This document shows positions 55,797 to 64,000 of a stretch of 64,000 nt of DNA, piece by piece. The notes beneath the pieces were generated by a model. The model worked only from the letters and a program-made list of their open reading frames with translations. It did no database searches and was not told the DNA's origin. Position numbers and translations under genes: made by a program. Each line of letters starts with the position of its first letter. The stretch's first letter is position 1. This DNA is from Mycolicibacterium monacense (lineage in GTDB: Bacteria; Actinomycetota; Actinomycetes; Mycobacteriales; Mycobacteriaceae): assembly GCF_010731575.1 (NCBI RefSeq), contig NZ_AP022617.1:1488001-1552000 (forward strand). The letters run 5' to 3'.

Positions 55797-57107
55797 GTGT
55801 CGATTCCCGTGCCCGCGTTGACCCCCGAACAGATCAGGGCCCTGGATGCCGCGCACGTCTGGCATCCCTACAGCACGATCGGCGCAGGCGCGTTACCGCC
55901 GGTGGTGGCGCTGGCCGCCAAGGGGGTGTGGATCACGATCGATCACCCGGCGGGCGGGGGACCGGTCGACGTGATCGATGCGATGAGCTCGTGGTGGACG
56001 GCGATCCACGGCCACGGCCACCCGGTGCTCGACGCGGCGATCACCCGGCAGCTCGCCACGATGAACCACGTCATGTTCGGCGGTCTGACCCACGAACCGG
56101 CCGTCCGGCTGGCGCAGCTGCTGGTGCAGATCACCCCGCCCGGCTTGGACACGGTCTTCTTCTCCGACTCCGGGTCGGTGTCGGTGGAAGTGGCCGTGAA
56201 GATGGCGCTGCAGTACTGGCGCGCCGCCGGGCGGCCGGGCAAGACCCGCCTGATGACCTGGCGGGGCGGCTACCACGGCGACACCTTCACGCCGATGAGC
56301 GTGTGCGATCCCGACGGTGGCATGCACTCCCTGTGGACCGACGTGCTGACCCGGCAGGTGTTCGCCCCGCCGGTGCCGCGCGACTACGACCCCGAGTATG
56401 TGGCGGCGTTCGAGCGCCGGCTCGCCGAGCACGCCGACGAACTCGCCGCGGTGATCGTCGAACCGGTGGTGCAGGGCGCCGGGGGGATGCGGTTCCACGA
56501 TCCCCGCTACCTCAGCGACCTGCGGACGCTGTGTGACCGGCACGGCGTGCTGCTGGTGTTCGACGAGATCGCCACCGGTTTCGGGCGCACCGGTGAGTTG
56601 TTCGCCGCCGACCACGTCGGCGTCAGCCCCGACATCATGTGTGTCGGCAAGGGACTCACCGGCGGCTATCTCACGCTCGCCGCGACGTTGTGCAGCACCG
56701 AGATCGCGCGGGTCATCAGTACCGGCGAGGCCGGTGCGCTGATGCACGGCCCGACGTTCATGGCCAACGCGCTGGCCTGCGCGGTCGGCGTCGCCGCCGT
56801 CGAACTGCTGCTGGCCGGTGACTGGCGGACCACCATCGCGACGATCGAACGCGGGCTGACCGAGGGTCTGGCGCCGGCGCGTGAGGTGTCCGGGGTCGCC
56901 GATGTGCGGGTGCTCGGCGCGATCGGCGTGGTCGAACTGGACCGCCCGGTGGACATGGCGACGGCGACCGCCGCGGCGCTGAGTCACCGGGTGTGGTTGC
57001 GCCCGTTCCGCAACCTCGTCTACGTCATGCCGCCGTACATCTGCACCCCCGAGGAGATCGCACAGATCACCTCGGCCGTGGTGGGTGTGGCCCGTGCTTT
57101 AGCCTGA
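55797..57107 (+). CDS. bioA: Adenosylmethionine-8-amino-7-oxononanoate aminotransferase
   Basis: A 436-residue class III aminotransferase making 7,8-diaminopelargonate. It starts [13 protein letters not shown], has [16 protein letters not shown], and the PLP lysine K285 in [24 protein letters not shown] is also diagnostic. GTG 55797 follows GCGGAGG by 7 bases. Its stop codon forms part of a BioQ-type operator before bioF. No such operator is seen upstream of bioA itself. Confidence 0.96.
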   Translation: MSIPVPALTPEQIRALDAAHVWHPYSTIGAGALPPVVALAAKGVWITIDHPAGGGPVDVIDAMSSWWTAIHGHGHPVLDAAITRQLATMNHVMFGGLTHEPAVRLAQLLVQITPPGLDTVFFSDSGSVSVEVAVKMALQYWRAAGRPGKTRLMTWRGGYHGDTFTPMSVCDPDGGMHSLWTDVLTRQVFAPPVPRDYDPEYVAAFERRLAEHADELAAVIVEPVVQGAGGMRFHDPRYLSDLRTLCDRHGVLLVFDEIATGFGRTGELFAADHVGVSPDIMCVGKGLTGGYLTLAATLCSTEIARVISTGEAGALMHGPTFMANALACAVGVAAVELLLAGDWRTTIATIERGLTEGLAPAREVSGVADVRVLGAIGVVELDRPVDMATATAAALSHRVWLRPFRNLVYVMPPYICTPEEIAQITSAVVGVARALA

Positions 57108-57117
57108 ACGGTGTTCA
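57105..57117. promoter_or_regulatory. BioQ-type operator before bioF
   Basis: TGAACGGTGTTCA, 5-bp arms around GGT, overlaps the bioA stop and ends 28 bases before bioF. The identical sequence occurs in the bioQ/bioB divergent region at 60089. Both are followed by a similar A(T/A)(A/T)GTCGG sequence. BioQ is known to repress biotin genes in mycobacteria through such boxes. Confidence 0.82.
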
Positions 57118-57145
57118 ATAGTCGGTTCGCGTCGAGAGGGCACCC

Positions 57146-58294
57146 GTGACACGCGCTGGTCTTTCGCCCCTGGCCTGGCTCGACGAGGTCGCCGATCAAC
57201 GCCGGGCCGCCGGGCTGCGCCGCGCCCTGCGGACCAGGCCGGCCGGCGGGACCGCCGTCGACCTGGCCTCCAACGACTACCTCGGCCTGTCCACGCATCC
57301 GCGCGTCGTCGAGGGTGCGGTGCGCGCGGTGCGCGAATGGGGCGCCGGGTCGACCGGATCGCGGCTGGTCACCGGCAACACCGAACTGCACGAAGGTTTC
57401 GAGCAGGCACTCGCCGCCTTCACCGGCGCCGAGTCCGCGCTGGTCTTCTCCTCCGGCTACACCGCCAATCTCGGGGCGGTGGTGGCGCTGTCCGGCCCAG
57501 GCTCGCTGCTGGTGTCCGACGCCCTGACCCACGCGTCGCTGGTCGACGCCTGCCGGTTGTCGCGGGCCCGCGTCGTGGTCACCCCGCACCGTGACGTCAC
57601 CGCGATCGAGACCGCGCTGGCCACCCGCGACGAACAGCGGGCCGTCGTGGTGACCGATTCGGTGTTCTCCGCCGACGGTGTGCTCGCGCCGCTGCGGGAC
57701 ATACACGACGTATGCCGCCGCCACGGTGCGCTGCTGATCGTCGACGAGGCGCACGGCCTCGGCGTCCGCGGCACCGGCGGCCGCGGGCTGCTCGACGAGG
57801 TGGGGCTGGCCGGCGCGCCCGACGTGGTGATGACCACCACGCTGTCCAAGGCGCTGGGCAGCCAGGGCGGTGTGGTCCTCGGCCCGCTGGCCGTGCGCGA
57901 CCACCTCATCGACGCCGCCCGCCCGTTCATCTTCGACACCGGCCTGGCCCCGGCCGCGGTCGGGGCCGCATGGGCGGCGCTGGAGGTGCTCGTCGACGAA
58001 CCCTCGCGGGCCCGCGCGGTGCTGGACAACGCCGCGGCGCTGGCGCAGGCGTGCGACGTCCCGGCCCGGCCCGACTCCGCCGTCGTCTCGGTGATCCTCG
58101 GGGAACCCGAGGTGGCACTGGCGGCGGCGACCGCATGCCTCGAGCAGGGTCTGCGCGTCGGGTGCTTCCGACCGCCCACCGTGCCCGCGGGCACCTCCCG
58201 GCTCCGCCTGACCGCGCGGGCGTCGCTGACCGACGACGACCTCGACACCGCCCGCCGGGTGCTGGCCGACGTGTTGACGGCGGCCCGCCGGTGA
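57146..58294 (+). CDS. bioF: 8-amino-7-oxononanoate synthase
   Basis: A 382-residue alpha-oxoamine synthase joining pimeloyl thioester and alanine. The PLP lysine is K235 in [13 protein letters not shown], and the substrate block is [28 protein letters not shown] follows. GTG 57146 is 38 bases after bioA, with the operator in between; the stop overlaps bioD (GTGA). Confidence 0.95.
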   Translation: MTRAGLSPLAWLDEVADQRRAAGLRRALRTRPAGGTAVDLASNDYLGLSTHPRVVEGAVRAVREWGAGSTGSRLVTGNTELHEGFEQALAAFTGAESALVFSSGYTANLGAVVALSGPGSLLVSDALTHASLVDACRLSRARVVVTPHRDVTAIETALATRDEQRAVVVTDSVFSADGVLAPLRDIHDVCRRHGALLIVDEAHGLGVRGTGGRGLLDEVGLAGAPDVVMTTTLSKALGSQGGVVLGPLAVRDHLIDAARPFIFDTGLAPAAVGAAWAALEVLVDEPSRARAVLDNAAALAQACDVPARPDSAVVSVILGEPEVALAAATACLEQGLRVGCFRPPTVPAGTSRLRLTARASLTDDDLDTARRVLADVLTAARR

Positions 58295-58980
58295 GCGTTC
58301 TCGTGATCACCGGCACCGACACCGGCGTCGGCAAGACCGTGGCCACCGCGGCGCTGGCCTGCGCCGCCCGGGTGGCCGGGATCGACGTCGCGGTGTGCAA
58401 ACCCGTTCAGACCGGAACCGGGCCGGCCGGTGGGACCGGGGACGACGACCTCGTCGAGATCGGCCGGCTGGCCGGGGTCGACGCCCTGCATCCGGGTTGG
58501 CGCTATCCGGACCCGTTGGCGCCGGTGGCCGCCGCGGAGCGGGCGGGCGCCGCCCTGCCGACGCGCGACGAGTTGATCGGCATGATCCGCGCTGCGGACG
58601 CGCCGGGACGGCTGACGCTGGTGGAGGGCGCGGGCGGGCTCCTGGTCGAACTCGGTCAGGACGCGGTCACCCTGCGCGACGTCGCCACCGAACTTGCCGC
58701 CCCCGTGCTGGTCGTCGTCGCACCGGGACTCGGCACCCTCAACCACACCGCGCTGACCCTGGAATCGCTTGCCGCTCAGCAAGTTCCGTGCGCCGGGCTG
58801 GTGATCGGCGCGTGGCCCGCGCAGCCGGGCGCGGCCGAGATCGACAACCGCGACGCGCTGGCGCGGTTGGCCCCGGTGCGCGCCGCGCTGCCTGCGGGCG
58901 TCGGTTCGGTCAGCCCGGTGGACTTCGAACGGATCAGCGCGACCGCATTCGACCCGAACTGGCTCGCGGGCCTGCTGTAG
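58291..58980 (+). CDS. bioD: Dethiobiotin synthetase
   Basis: A 229-residue P-loop enzyme closing the ureido ring of dethiobiotin with CO2 and ATP. Walker A is [18 protein letters not shown]; the substrate loop includes CKPVQTG and [14 protein letters not shown] 58291 is coupled to bioF by GTGA. The upstream open frame inside bioF is a shadow. Confidence 0.96.
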   Translation: MSVLVITGTDTGVGKTVATAALACAARVAGIDVAVCKPVQTGTGPAGGTGDDDLVEIGRLAGVDALHPGWRYPDPLAPVAAAERAGAALPTRDELIGMIRAADAPGRLTLVEGAGGLLVELGQDAVTLRDVATELAAPVLVVVAPGLGTLNHTALTLESLAAQQVPCAGLVIGAWPAQPGAAEIDNRDALARLAPVRAALPAGVGSVSPVDFERISATAFDPNWLAGLL

Positions 58981-59502
58981 ATGGTCCACTCGGTGGAGTT
59001 GCTCTTCGACCCCGACACCGACGCGGCCGTGCGCCGGATCTGGGACGACCTGAGCGCCGCCGGAGTGCGCAGTCAGGCCGCCAACCGCTCGCCGAGCAAC
59101 CGTCCGCACGTCACGCTCACCGTGGCCGAGGACATGGCCGACGGCGTGGACGAGGCGCTGCGGCCGCTGCTGGGAATGCTGCCGTTCGACGGGCTGATCG
59201 GCGCGCCGATGCTGTTCGGTACCCGTGCGCTGGTCCTCGTGCGTCTGCTGGTGCCGTCGGCGCACCTGCTGGATCTGCACCGCGAGGTCGACCGGGTGTG
59301 CCGGCCCTTCGTCGACGGCGCCCCGCTGCCGCACACGGCGGCCGGACAGTGGACCCCGCACGTCACGCTGGCGCGCCGCGTGCCGCCCGAACGGCTCCCC
59401 GCGGCGGTGGCGGTGCCGGGGCTCGGCCGCGACCTGCGGTGCCGAATTGTGGGCCTACGTCACTGGGACGGAAACAACCGCGTCGAGTACCCGATCACCT
59501 GA
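58981..59502 (+). CDS. 2H phosphoesterase / 2'-5' RNA ligase-like protein
   Basis: 173 residues starting immediately after the bioD stop. Two HxT motifs define the 2H fold: NRPHVTLTV near residue 42 and WTPHVTLARR near residue 125. It could hydrolyse cyclic phosphodiesters of RNA or nucleotides. Its position in the bio cluster is shared with Rv1571 but no biotin role is known. It ends in an 8-base tail overlap with bioQ. Confidence 0.85.
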   Translation: MVHSVELLFDPDTDAAVRRIWDDLSAAGVRSQAANRSPSNRPHVTLTVAEDMADGVDEALRPLLGMLPFDGLIGAPMLFGTRALVLVRLLVPSAHLLDLHREVDRVCRPFVDGAPLPHTAAGQWTPHVTLARRVPPERLPAAVAVPGLGRDLRCRIVGLRHWDGNNRVEYPIT

Positions 59503-60073
59503 CCGGTGAGATGACCCCGAGACCGTCGATCAGCAGCCGCAGACCGAAGCCGAAGCGGCGGTCGTGGTCGATGGTGGCGACCGACTCGTCGGGGTCGAGC
59601 ACGCCGGCGGAGTCCCATTGCAGCTTCGACTGCTCGTCGACGGTGAATCCGAGGACGTAGTAGATGACGGTGCGCGCGGCGAGTTCGGCCTCACCGGCGG
59701 CGACACCCGCGTCCGCGGCCGCAGCGGAGAGCACCGCGAGGATCTCGCCCGCGGCCTCCGACTGTCCGGCGGCGAAGCTGGCGGAGACGAGTTCGGCCCC
59801 GTCGGTGTGCGACAGCAGCGCATCGCGCAGCGCCGAACACACCGCGACGATGCGGTCGCGCCAGTCCGCCTCGGCGGGCAGCCCGCGCGCCGGGGTCAGG
59901 ATGCGGTCCGCGATCGCGCCGAGGAGTTGTTGTTTGTTGGCGAAGTGCCAGTACAGGGCGCCGGGGGAGACGTTGAGCTCGCGGGCGAGCCGGCGCATCG
60001 TCAGATCGGCGATCCCGTGGGAGTCCAGGATCACCGTCGCGGCATCGACCACATCGCGTTTGTGCAGTTGCAC
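59495..60073 (-). CDS. bioQ: Biotin-gene repressor of the TetR family
   Basis: 192 residues. The TetR helix-turn-helix is TMRRLARELNVSPGALYWHF, and the C-terminal domain matches the BioQ/TetR_C class. GTG 60073 is the start. It sits between the bioFD genes and bioB, as in M. smegmatis, and a TGAACGGTGTTCA box lies 16 bases upstream of its start, so autoregulation is expected. Confidence 0.9.
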   Translation of the reverse strand: MQLHKRDVVDAATVILDSHGIADLTMRRLARELNVSPGALYWHFANKQQLLGAIADRILTPARGLPAEADWRDRIVAVCSALRDALLSHTDGAELVSASFAAGQSEAAGEILAVLSAAAADAGVAAGEAELAARTVIYYVLGFTVDEQSKLQWDSAGVLDPDESVATIDHDRRFGFGLRLLIDGLGVISPVR

Positions 60074-60088
60074 GCCGCTACCCTAACC

Positions 60089-61191
<1,103 letters not shown>

Positions 61192-61192
<1 letters not shown>

Positions 61193-61392
61193 TGGCGCCG
61201 AAATTCAACGTCTACACTGGCGAACCCGCCGGCGGCGTCGTCCCGACCGCCGCGCAACTGGGTCTGGAACCACCGCGGTTCTGCGCCGAGTGCGGCCGCC
61301 GGATGGTGGTGCAGGTCCGCCCGGACGGGTGGTGGGCGAAGTGTTCCCGGCACGGCGTCGTGGACTCCCATGATCTGGAGACTCAACGGTGA
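61192..61392 (+). CDS. bsaP: Biotin synthase auxiliary protein
   Basis: 66 residues with FCAECGRRM and a later AKCSRHG, the Cys pattern of Rv1590. The recently described mycobacterial BsaP supports BioB turnover by delivering or repairing an iron-sulfur cluster. ATG 61192 overlaps the bioB stop (TGATG); GTG 61189 would add one residue. Its stop overlaps the next start as GTGA. Confidence 0.9.
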
Positions 61393-62039
61393 ATGATGTT
61401 GCGGCACCGCGGATTTCACGACGAAAGGCCGCGCTGACCGTCGTCGCGGGGTTGGTGGGCGCCGGTGCGGTCACCGGTGCGCTGTGGTCGGTGCTCGCGC
61501 CGCCGGTGCACGGCGTCGTCGCGCTGACGCGGGCCGGTGACCGAGTCCGCGCGTACCTCGGCGGCGAGGCCGACCACTTCTTCACCTCGGCGTCTCTGTT
61601 CGTCGGTCTGCTCTCGGTGGTGGGTGTCGTCGCGGCGGTCCTGCTCTGGCAGTGGCGGGCGCATCGCGGTCCCGTGCTCGTCGCCGCACTGGCCGCCGGT
61701 GGCGCGGCGGCCGCCACGGTGGCCGCCGGCGTCGGCGCGGCCCTGATGCACGTGCGGTACGGCACGATCGACGTCGCAGGCGCACCCGTGACGCCCGAGC
61801 GCCGGGTGCACTACGTCGTGGAGGCGCCCGCGGTGTTCTTCGGCCACACGCCGCTGCAGATCGCGTGTTCGCTCGTGTTCCCGGCGGCGGTCGGTGCGCT
61901 GGTCTACGCGATGTGCGCGGTCGCGACCTCCCGGGACGACCTCGGCGGCTGGCCCCCGCAGGAGTACCAGCCGGTCAGCGGTCGAACTGAGACAGTGGAC
62001 GGCGCTCTACCCGTTGGCCCGCAATCACCTTCGCACTGA
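61389..62039 (+). CDS. DUF2567 membrane protein
   Basis: 216 residues with four hydrophobic helices: near 13-38, 70-90, 95-120 and 155-180. It matches the DUF2567 family (Rv1591), found after bsaP in mycobacteria; function unknown. GTG 61389 is coupled to bsaP. The last 65 bases overlap the convergent lipase gene, an unusually long tail overlap. Confidence 0.85.
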   Translation: MNDVAAPRISRRKAALTVVAGLVGAGAVTGALWSVLAPPVHGVVALTRAGDRVRAYLGGEADHFFTSASLFVGLLSVVGVVAAVLLWQWRAHRGPVLVAALAAGGAAAATVAAGVGAALMHVRYGTIDVAGAPVTPERRVHYVVEAPAVFFGHTPLQIACSLVFPAAVGALVYAMCAVATSRDDLGGWPPQEYQPVSGRTETVDGALPVGPQSPSH

Positions 62040-63327
62040 TCACCGCGAGCCGCAGCATGCCTCGGTAGGTCGACGGGTTCAGCAGCGTCGGCCACTTGGT
62101 GCGGACGAGGTGTTCGCTCAGCGGCCGGCCCGCGAAACGGTCCCGCAACCAGCGCAGTGTCATCGGCGCGGACATCGGATGCAGCAGCATGTGCTCGCTG
62201 AACATGTCGCGGTGGTAGGTGACGTGCGCGCCGCCGTCGCTGTAGGTGTCGATCAGCGCGTCGATGTCGTCGACCGAGACGATGCGGTCGTTCACCGCCT
62301 GCACGATCAGGACCGGCGGCGTCGGCGTCGCGGTGCCGAGCTTGATGCTGTCGAAGACATGCTGCACCTCCGGGGTCTGCAGGATGTCCTCCAGCGGCCG
62401 GTCGACGAGCTTGCCCATGTCCATGCCGATCCACCGCAGCACCGCGTGCGCCGTGGTCATCTTCTGGATGCGCAGCAGCATCGCCTTGCCGTCGTCGGTC
62501 GCGTGCTCGTGGATGACGCGGTCGAGTCCGGGATAGCTCTGCGTCAGCGCCGCCACGACCATCGCGGGCAGGCCCGAGAAGATGCTGCCGTTGAGCCGGC
62601 GGAACGCATTCCCGAGATCTGCCACCGGCGAGCCGAGGACCGCGCCGACGATGTTGAGTTCGGGTGCGTAGCCACCGCAGGTCTCCGCGGCCCACGCGCT
62701 GGCGAGCCCGCCGCCTGAGTAACCCCACAGCCCCACCGGCGCCTCCGCGGACAGCCCGAGGCGATCGAAGTTCTGCGCGGCCCGGATGCCGTCCAGCACG
62801 TGGTAGCCGGGTTCGTGGGGCACCCCCCAGATGCCGCGGGGCCCCTCGTGATCGGGTACCGAGACCGCCCAGCCCTCGGCGAGCGCGGCGGCGATCAGCA
62901 GGAACTCGAACTGCGCCAGCGCACCGAGCGCCTTGGCGCCGCGCCGCAGGGCGTAGGAGGGGAAGCACCGCCCGGCGATCGCGTCGATCGCGCACTGATA
63001 CGACACGATCGGGCACGGCTTCTTCGGATCCCGCTCGGTCGGCGCGACCACCGTCGTGACCGTGGCCTGAGGGTCACCCCTGAAATCGGTCGTGCGGTAC
63101 AGCAGCTGCGTGGCGGTGAACTGCTGGGGGACCAGACCCAGAAACGCCAGCTCCACATCGCGGGAGCGCAGCACCGTGCCGGGACGGGCGTGTTCGAAGC
63201 CGGCGGGCGGATCGTAGAACTGGTCTTTCGCCGGTACCGACGGCCGCGCACCTCGGGCGACGTGCTCGTGGTGCGGCTGCCCGATCCACTCGGCTCCGGT
63301 TTCCCGCGCCACGCTGCCCAAGTCCAT
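61975..63327 (-). CDS. Secretory-lipase family alpha/beta hydrolase
   Basis: 450 residues of the LIP family (Rv1592c type). The nucleophile elbow is [33 protein letters not shown] holds the catalytic Asp, and [14 protein letters not shown] the His. No signal peptide is evident at the N-terminus ([16 protein letters not shown]). It should hydrolyse lipid esters. Its 3' end overlaps the DUF2567 gene. Confidence 0.9.
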   Translation of the reverse strand: MDLGSVARETGAEWIGQPHHEHVARGARPSVPAKDQFYDPPAGFEHARPGTVLRSRDVELAFLGLVPQQFTATQLLYRTTDFRGDPQATVTTVVAPTERDPKKPCPIVSYQCAIDAIAGRCFPSYALRRGAKALGALAQFEFLLIAAALAEGWAVSVPDHEGPRGIWGVPHEPGYHVLDGIRAAQNFDRLGLSAEAPVGLWGYSGGGLASAWAAETCGGYAPELNIVGAVLGSPVADLGNAFRRLNGSIFSGLPAMVVAALTQSYPGLDRVIHEHATDDGKAMLLRIQKMTTAHAVLRWIGMDMGKLVDRPLEDILQTPEVQHVFDSIKLGTATPTPPVLIVQAVNDRIVSVDDIDALIDTYSDGGAHVTYHRDMFSEHMLLHPMSAPMTLRWLRDRFAGRPLSEHLVRTKWPTLLNPSTYRGMLRLAVISAKVIAGQRVERRPLSQFDR

Positions 63328-63369
63328 CCGGCCAAGGCTACTTAAGAGGTCTATGAGATTCCACTCGCC

Positions 63370-64000
63370 TCACCCGGGCGGGCGAAGCGCGGCGAATTCG
63401 TCGGTCACCCGGTAGCGGGACTCGGTGAACCGATAGAGGGCCGGGGGCCGGCCGCCCGCACGCCCCGAGCGGGCCGTCGAACCGGTCCTGGTGATGACGT
63501 TGCGGCGTTCGAGCACACGCTGCAGGTTGGTGGCGTCCACCTGGTAGCCGAGCGCGGCACCGTAGATGTCGCGCAGCGTCGATATCGCGAATTCCGTTGG
63601 GGTGAGGGCGAACCCGATGTTCGTGTACGACAGTTTGGCGGCCAGCCGGGTGTGGGCGTGTTCGACCATCGGGCGGTGGTCAAACGCCATGTCCGGTAGC
63701 TCGGAGACCGGGTGCCAGCGGGTGTCCGACGGCAGCGCCGGGGTCGCGGCCGACGGCACCAGACCCAGGAACGTCGAGGCGATCGTCCGTGCGCCGGGCA
63801 CGCGGGCCGGGTCGGAGAACACAGCGAGTTGTTCGAGGTGGGCCACCTCACGCAGATCCACCTTCTCGGCCAGTTGGCGCCGCACGGACGTGGTGAGGTC
63901 CTCGTCGTGGCCGAGTCGCCCGCCCGGTAGTGACCACCGACCCCGTTCCGGGTCCAGCGCACGCTGCCACAGCAGCACATGCAGGGCCGGGTGGCCCTCA
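63370..64000 (-). CDS. NrtR-like Nudix-domain regulator (5' truncated)
   Basis: The frame is open to the right edge of the window, giving 209 C-terminal residues. The Nudix fold starts HPALHVLLWQRALDPERG and continues SLPGGRLGHDEDLTTSVRRQ, with a degenerate Nudix box, and the C-terminal winged helix is VLERRNVITRTGSTARSGRAG then GRPPALYRF. NrtR proteins repress NAD synthesis genes. In M. tuberculosis the equivalent Rv1593c is beside nadABC, which would lie just outside this window. Confidence 0.88.
   Translation of the reverse strand, partial: EGHPALHVLLWQRALDPERGRWSLPGGRLGHDEDLTTSVRRQLAEKVDLREVAHLEQLAVFSDPARVPGARTIASTFLGLVPSAATPALPSDTRWHPVSELPDMAFDHRPMVEHAHTRLAAKLSYTNIGFALTPTEFAISTLRDIYGAALGYQVDATNLQRVLERRNVITRTGSTARSGRAGGRPPALYRFTESRYRVTDEFAALRPPG

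Overview
This is a high-GC (roughly two thirds G+C) chromosomal window from a mycobacterium, most likely a rapid grower of the Mycolicibacterium type. Three kinds of evidence support this: MmpL, FAAL, DnaE1 and BioQ/BsaP type proteins; many GTG/TTG starts; and gene order. From ileS onward the order (ileS, dinX, ansA, lspA, rluD-like, dnaE1, Ddn-like, ilvA, treZ/treY/treX, acyltransferase, bioA-bioF-bioD, 2H protein, bioB-bsaP, DUF2567, lipase, NrtR-like) follows what I recall of the Rv1536-Rv1593c segment of M. tuberculosis. This comparison is from memory; no alignment was run.

1-15.9 kb: a cell-envelope glycolipid locus. It holds a partial acyltransferase-like protein, a GT1 glycosyltransferase, an MmpL exporter, a UDP-sugar dehydrogenase, a polysaccharide pyruvyl transferase, two GT2 enzymes, an HTTM membrane protein with a small anchored partner, a DrrABC-like ABC exporter and a fatty-acyl-AMP ligase. 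The set fits assembly and export of an acylated, pyruvylated oligosaccharide, such as a lipooligosaccharide.

15.9-25.3 kb: a small HTH regulator with a polytopic membrane protein and a strong palindrome between them; a lone condensation-domain C-lobe protein; an isoleucine T-box leader and ileS; a thiolase divergent from a carotenoid oxygenase/tandem-HxlR pair across a 21-bp palindrome; and an S4 RNA-binding protein.

25.28-33.95 kb: an 8.7-kb integrative element bounded by an 18-bp direct repeat. It is inserted in the 5' coding end of dinX (DNA polymerase IV). It encodes a phiRv1-like large serine integrase, a chain of overlapping small genes, a Toprim/P-loop replication protein, a WhiB-like protein, a scaffold-like protein and an HK97-type capsid protein, then two zinc-finger genes on the other strand. 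I see no terminase, portal, tail or lysis genes, so it looks like a capsid-carrying satellite or phiRv1-type element. The element supplies a new ATG that keeps dinX in frame, while the original dinX start is stranded upstream of the integrase.

33.9-47.4 kb: housekeeping genes. These are dinX, ansA, lspA (with a 36-bp tandem repeat at its 3' end), an RluD-like synthase, a RarD-like transporter, a DGPF protein with an ECF42-type sigma factor, a TetR regulator, dnaE1, an SRPBCC protein, a Ddn-like F420 protein and ilvA.

47.3-64 kb: the overlapping minus-strand treX-treY-treZ set downstream of an OafA-type acyltransferase; then the biotin genes bioA, bioF, bioD, the repressor bioQ, bioB and bsaP, with two identical BioQ-type operators and an unusual tandem repeat before bioB; then a DUF2567 membrane protein, a lipase and a truncated NrtR-like Nudix regulator. 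No tRNA, rRNA, CRISPR array or insertion sequence was seen, and no gap longer than 300 bases lacks a gene.
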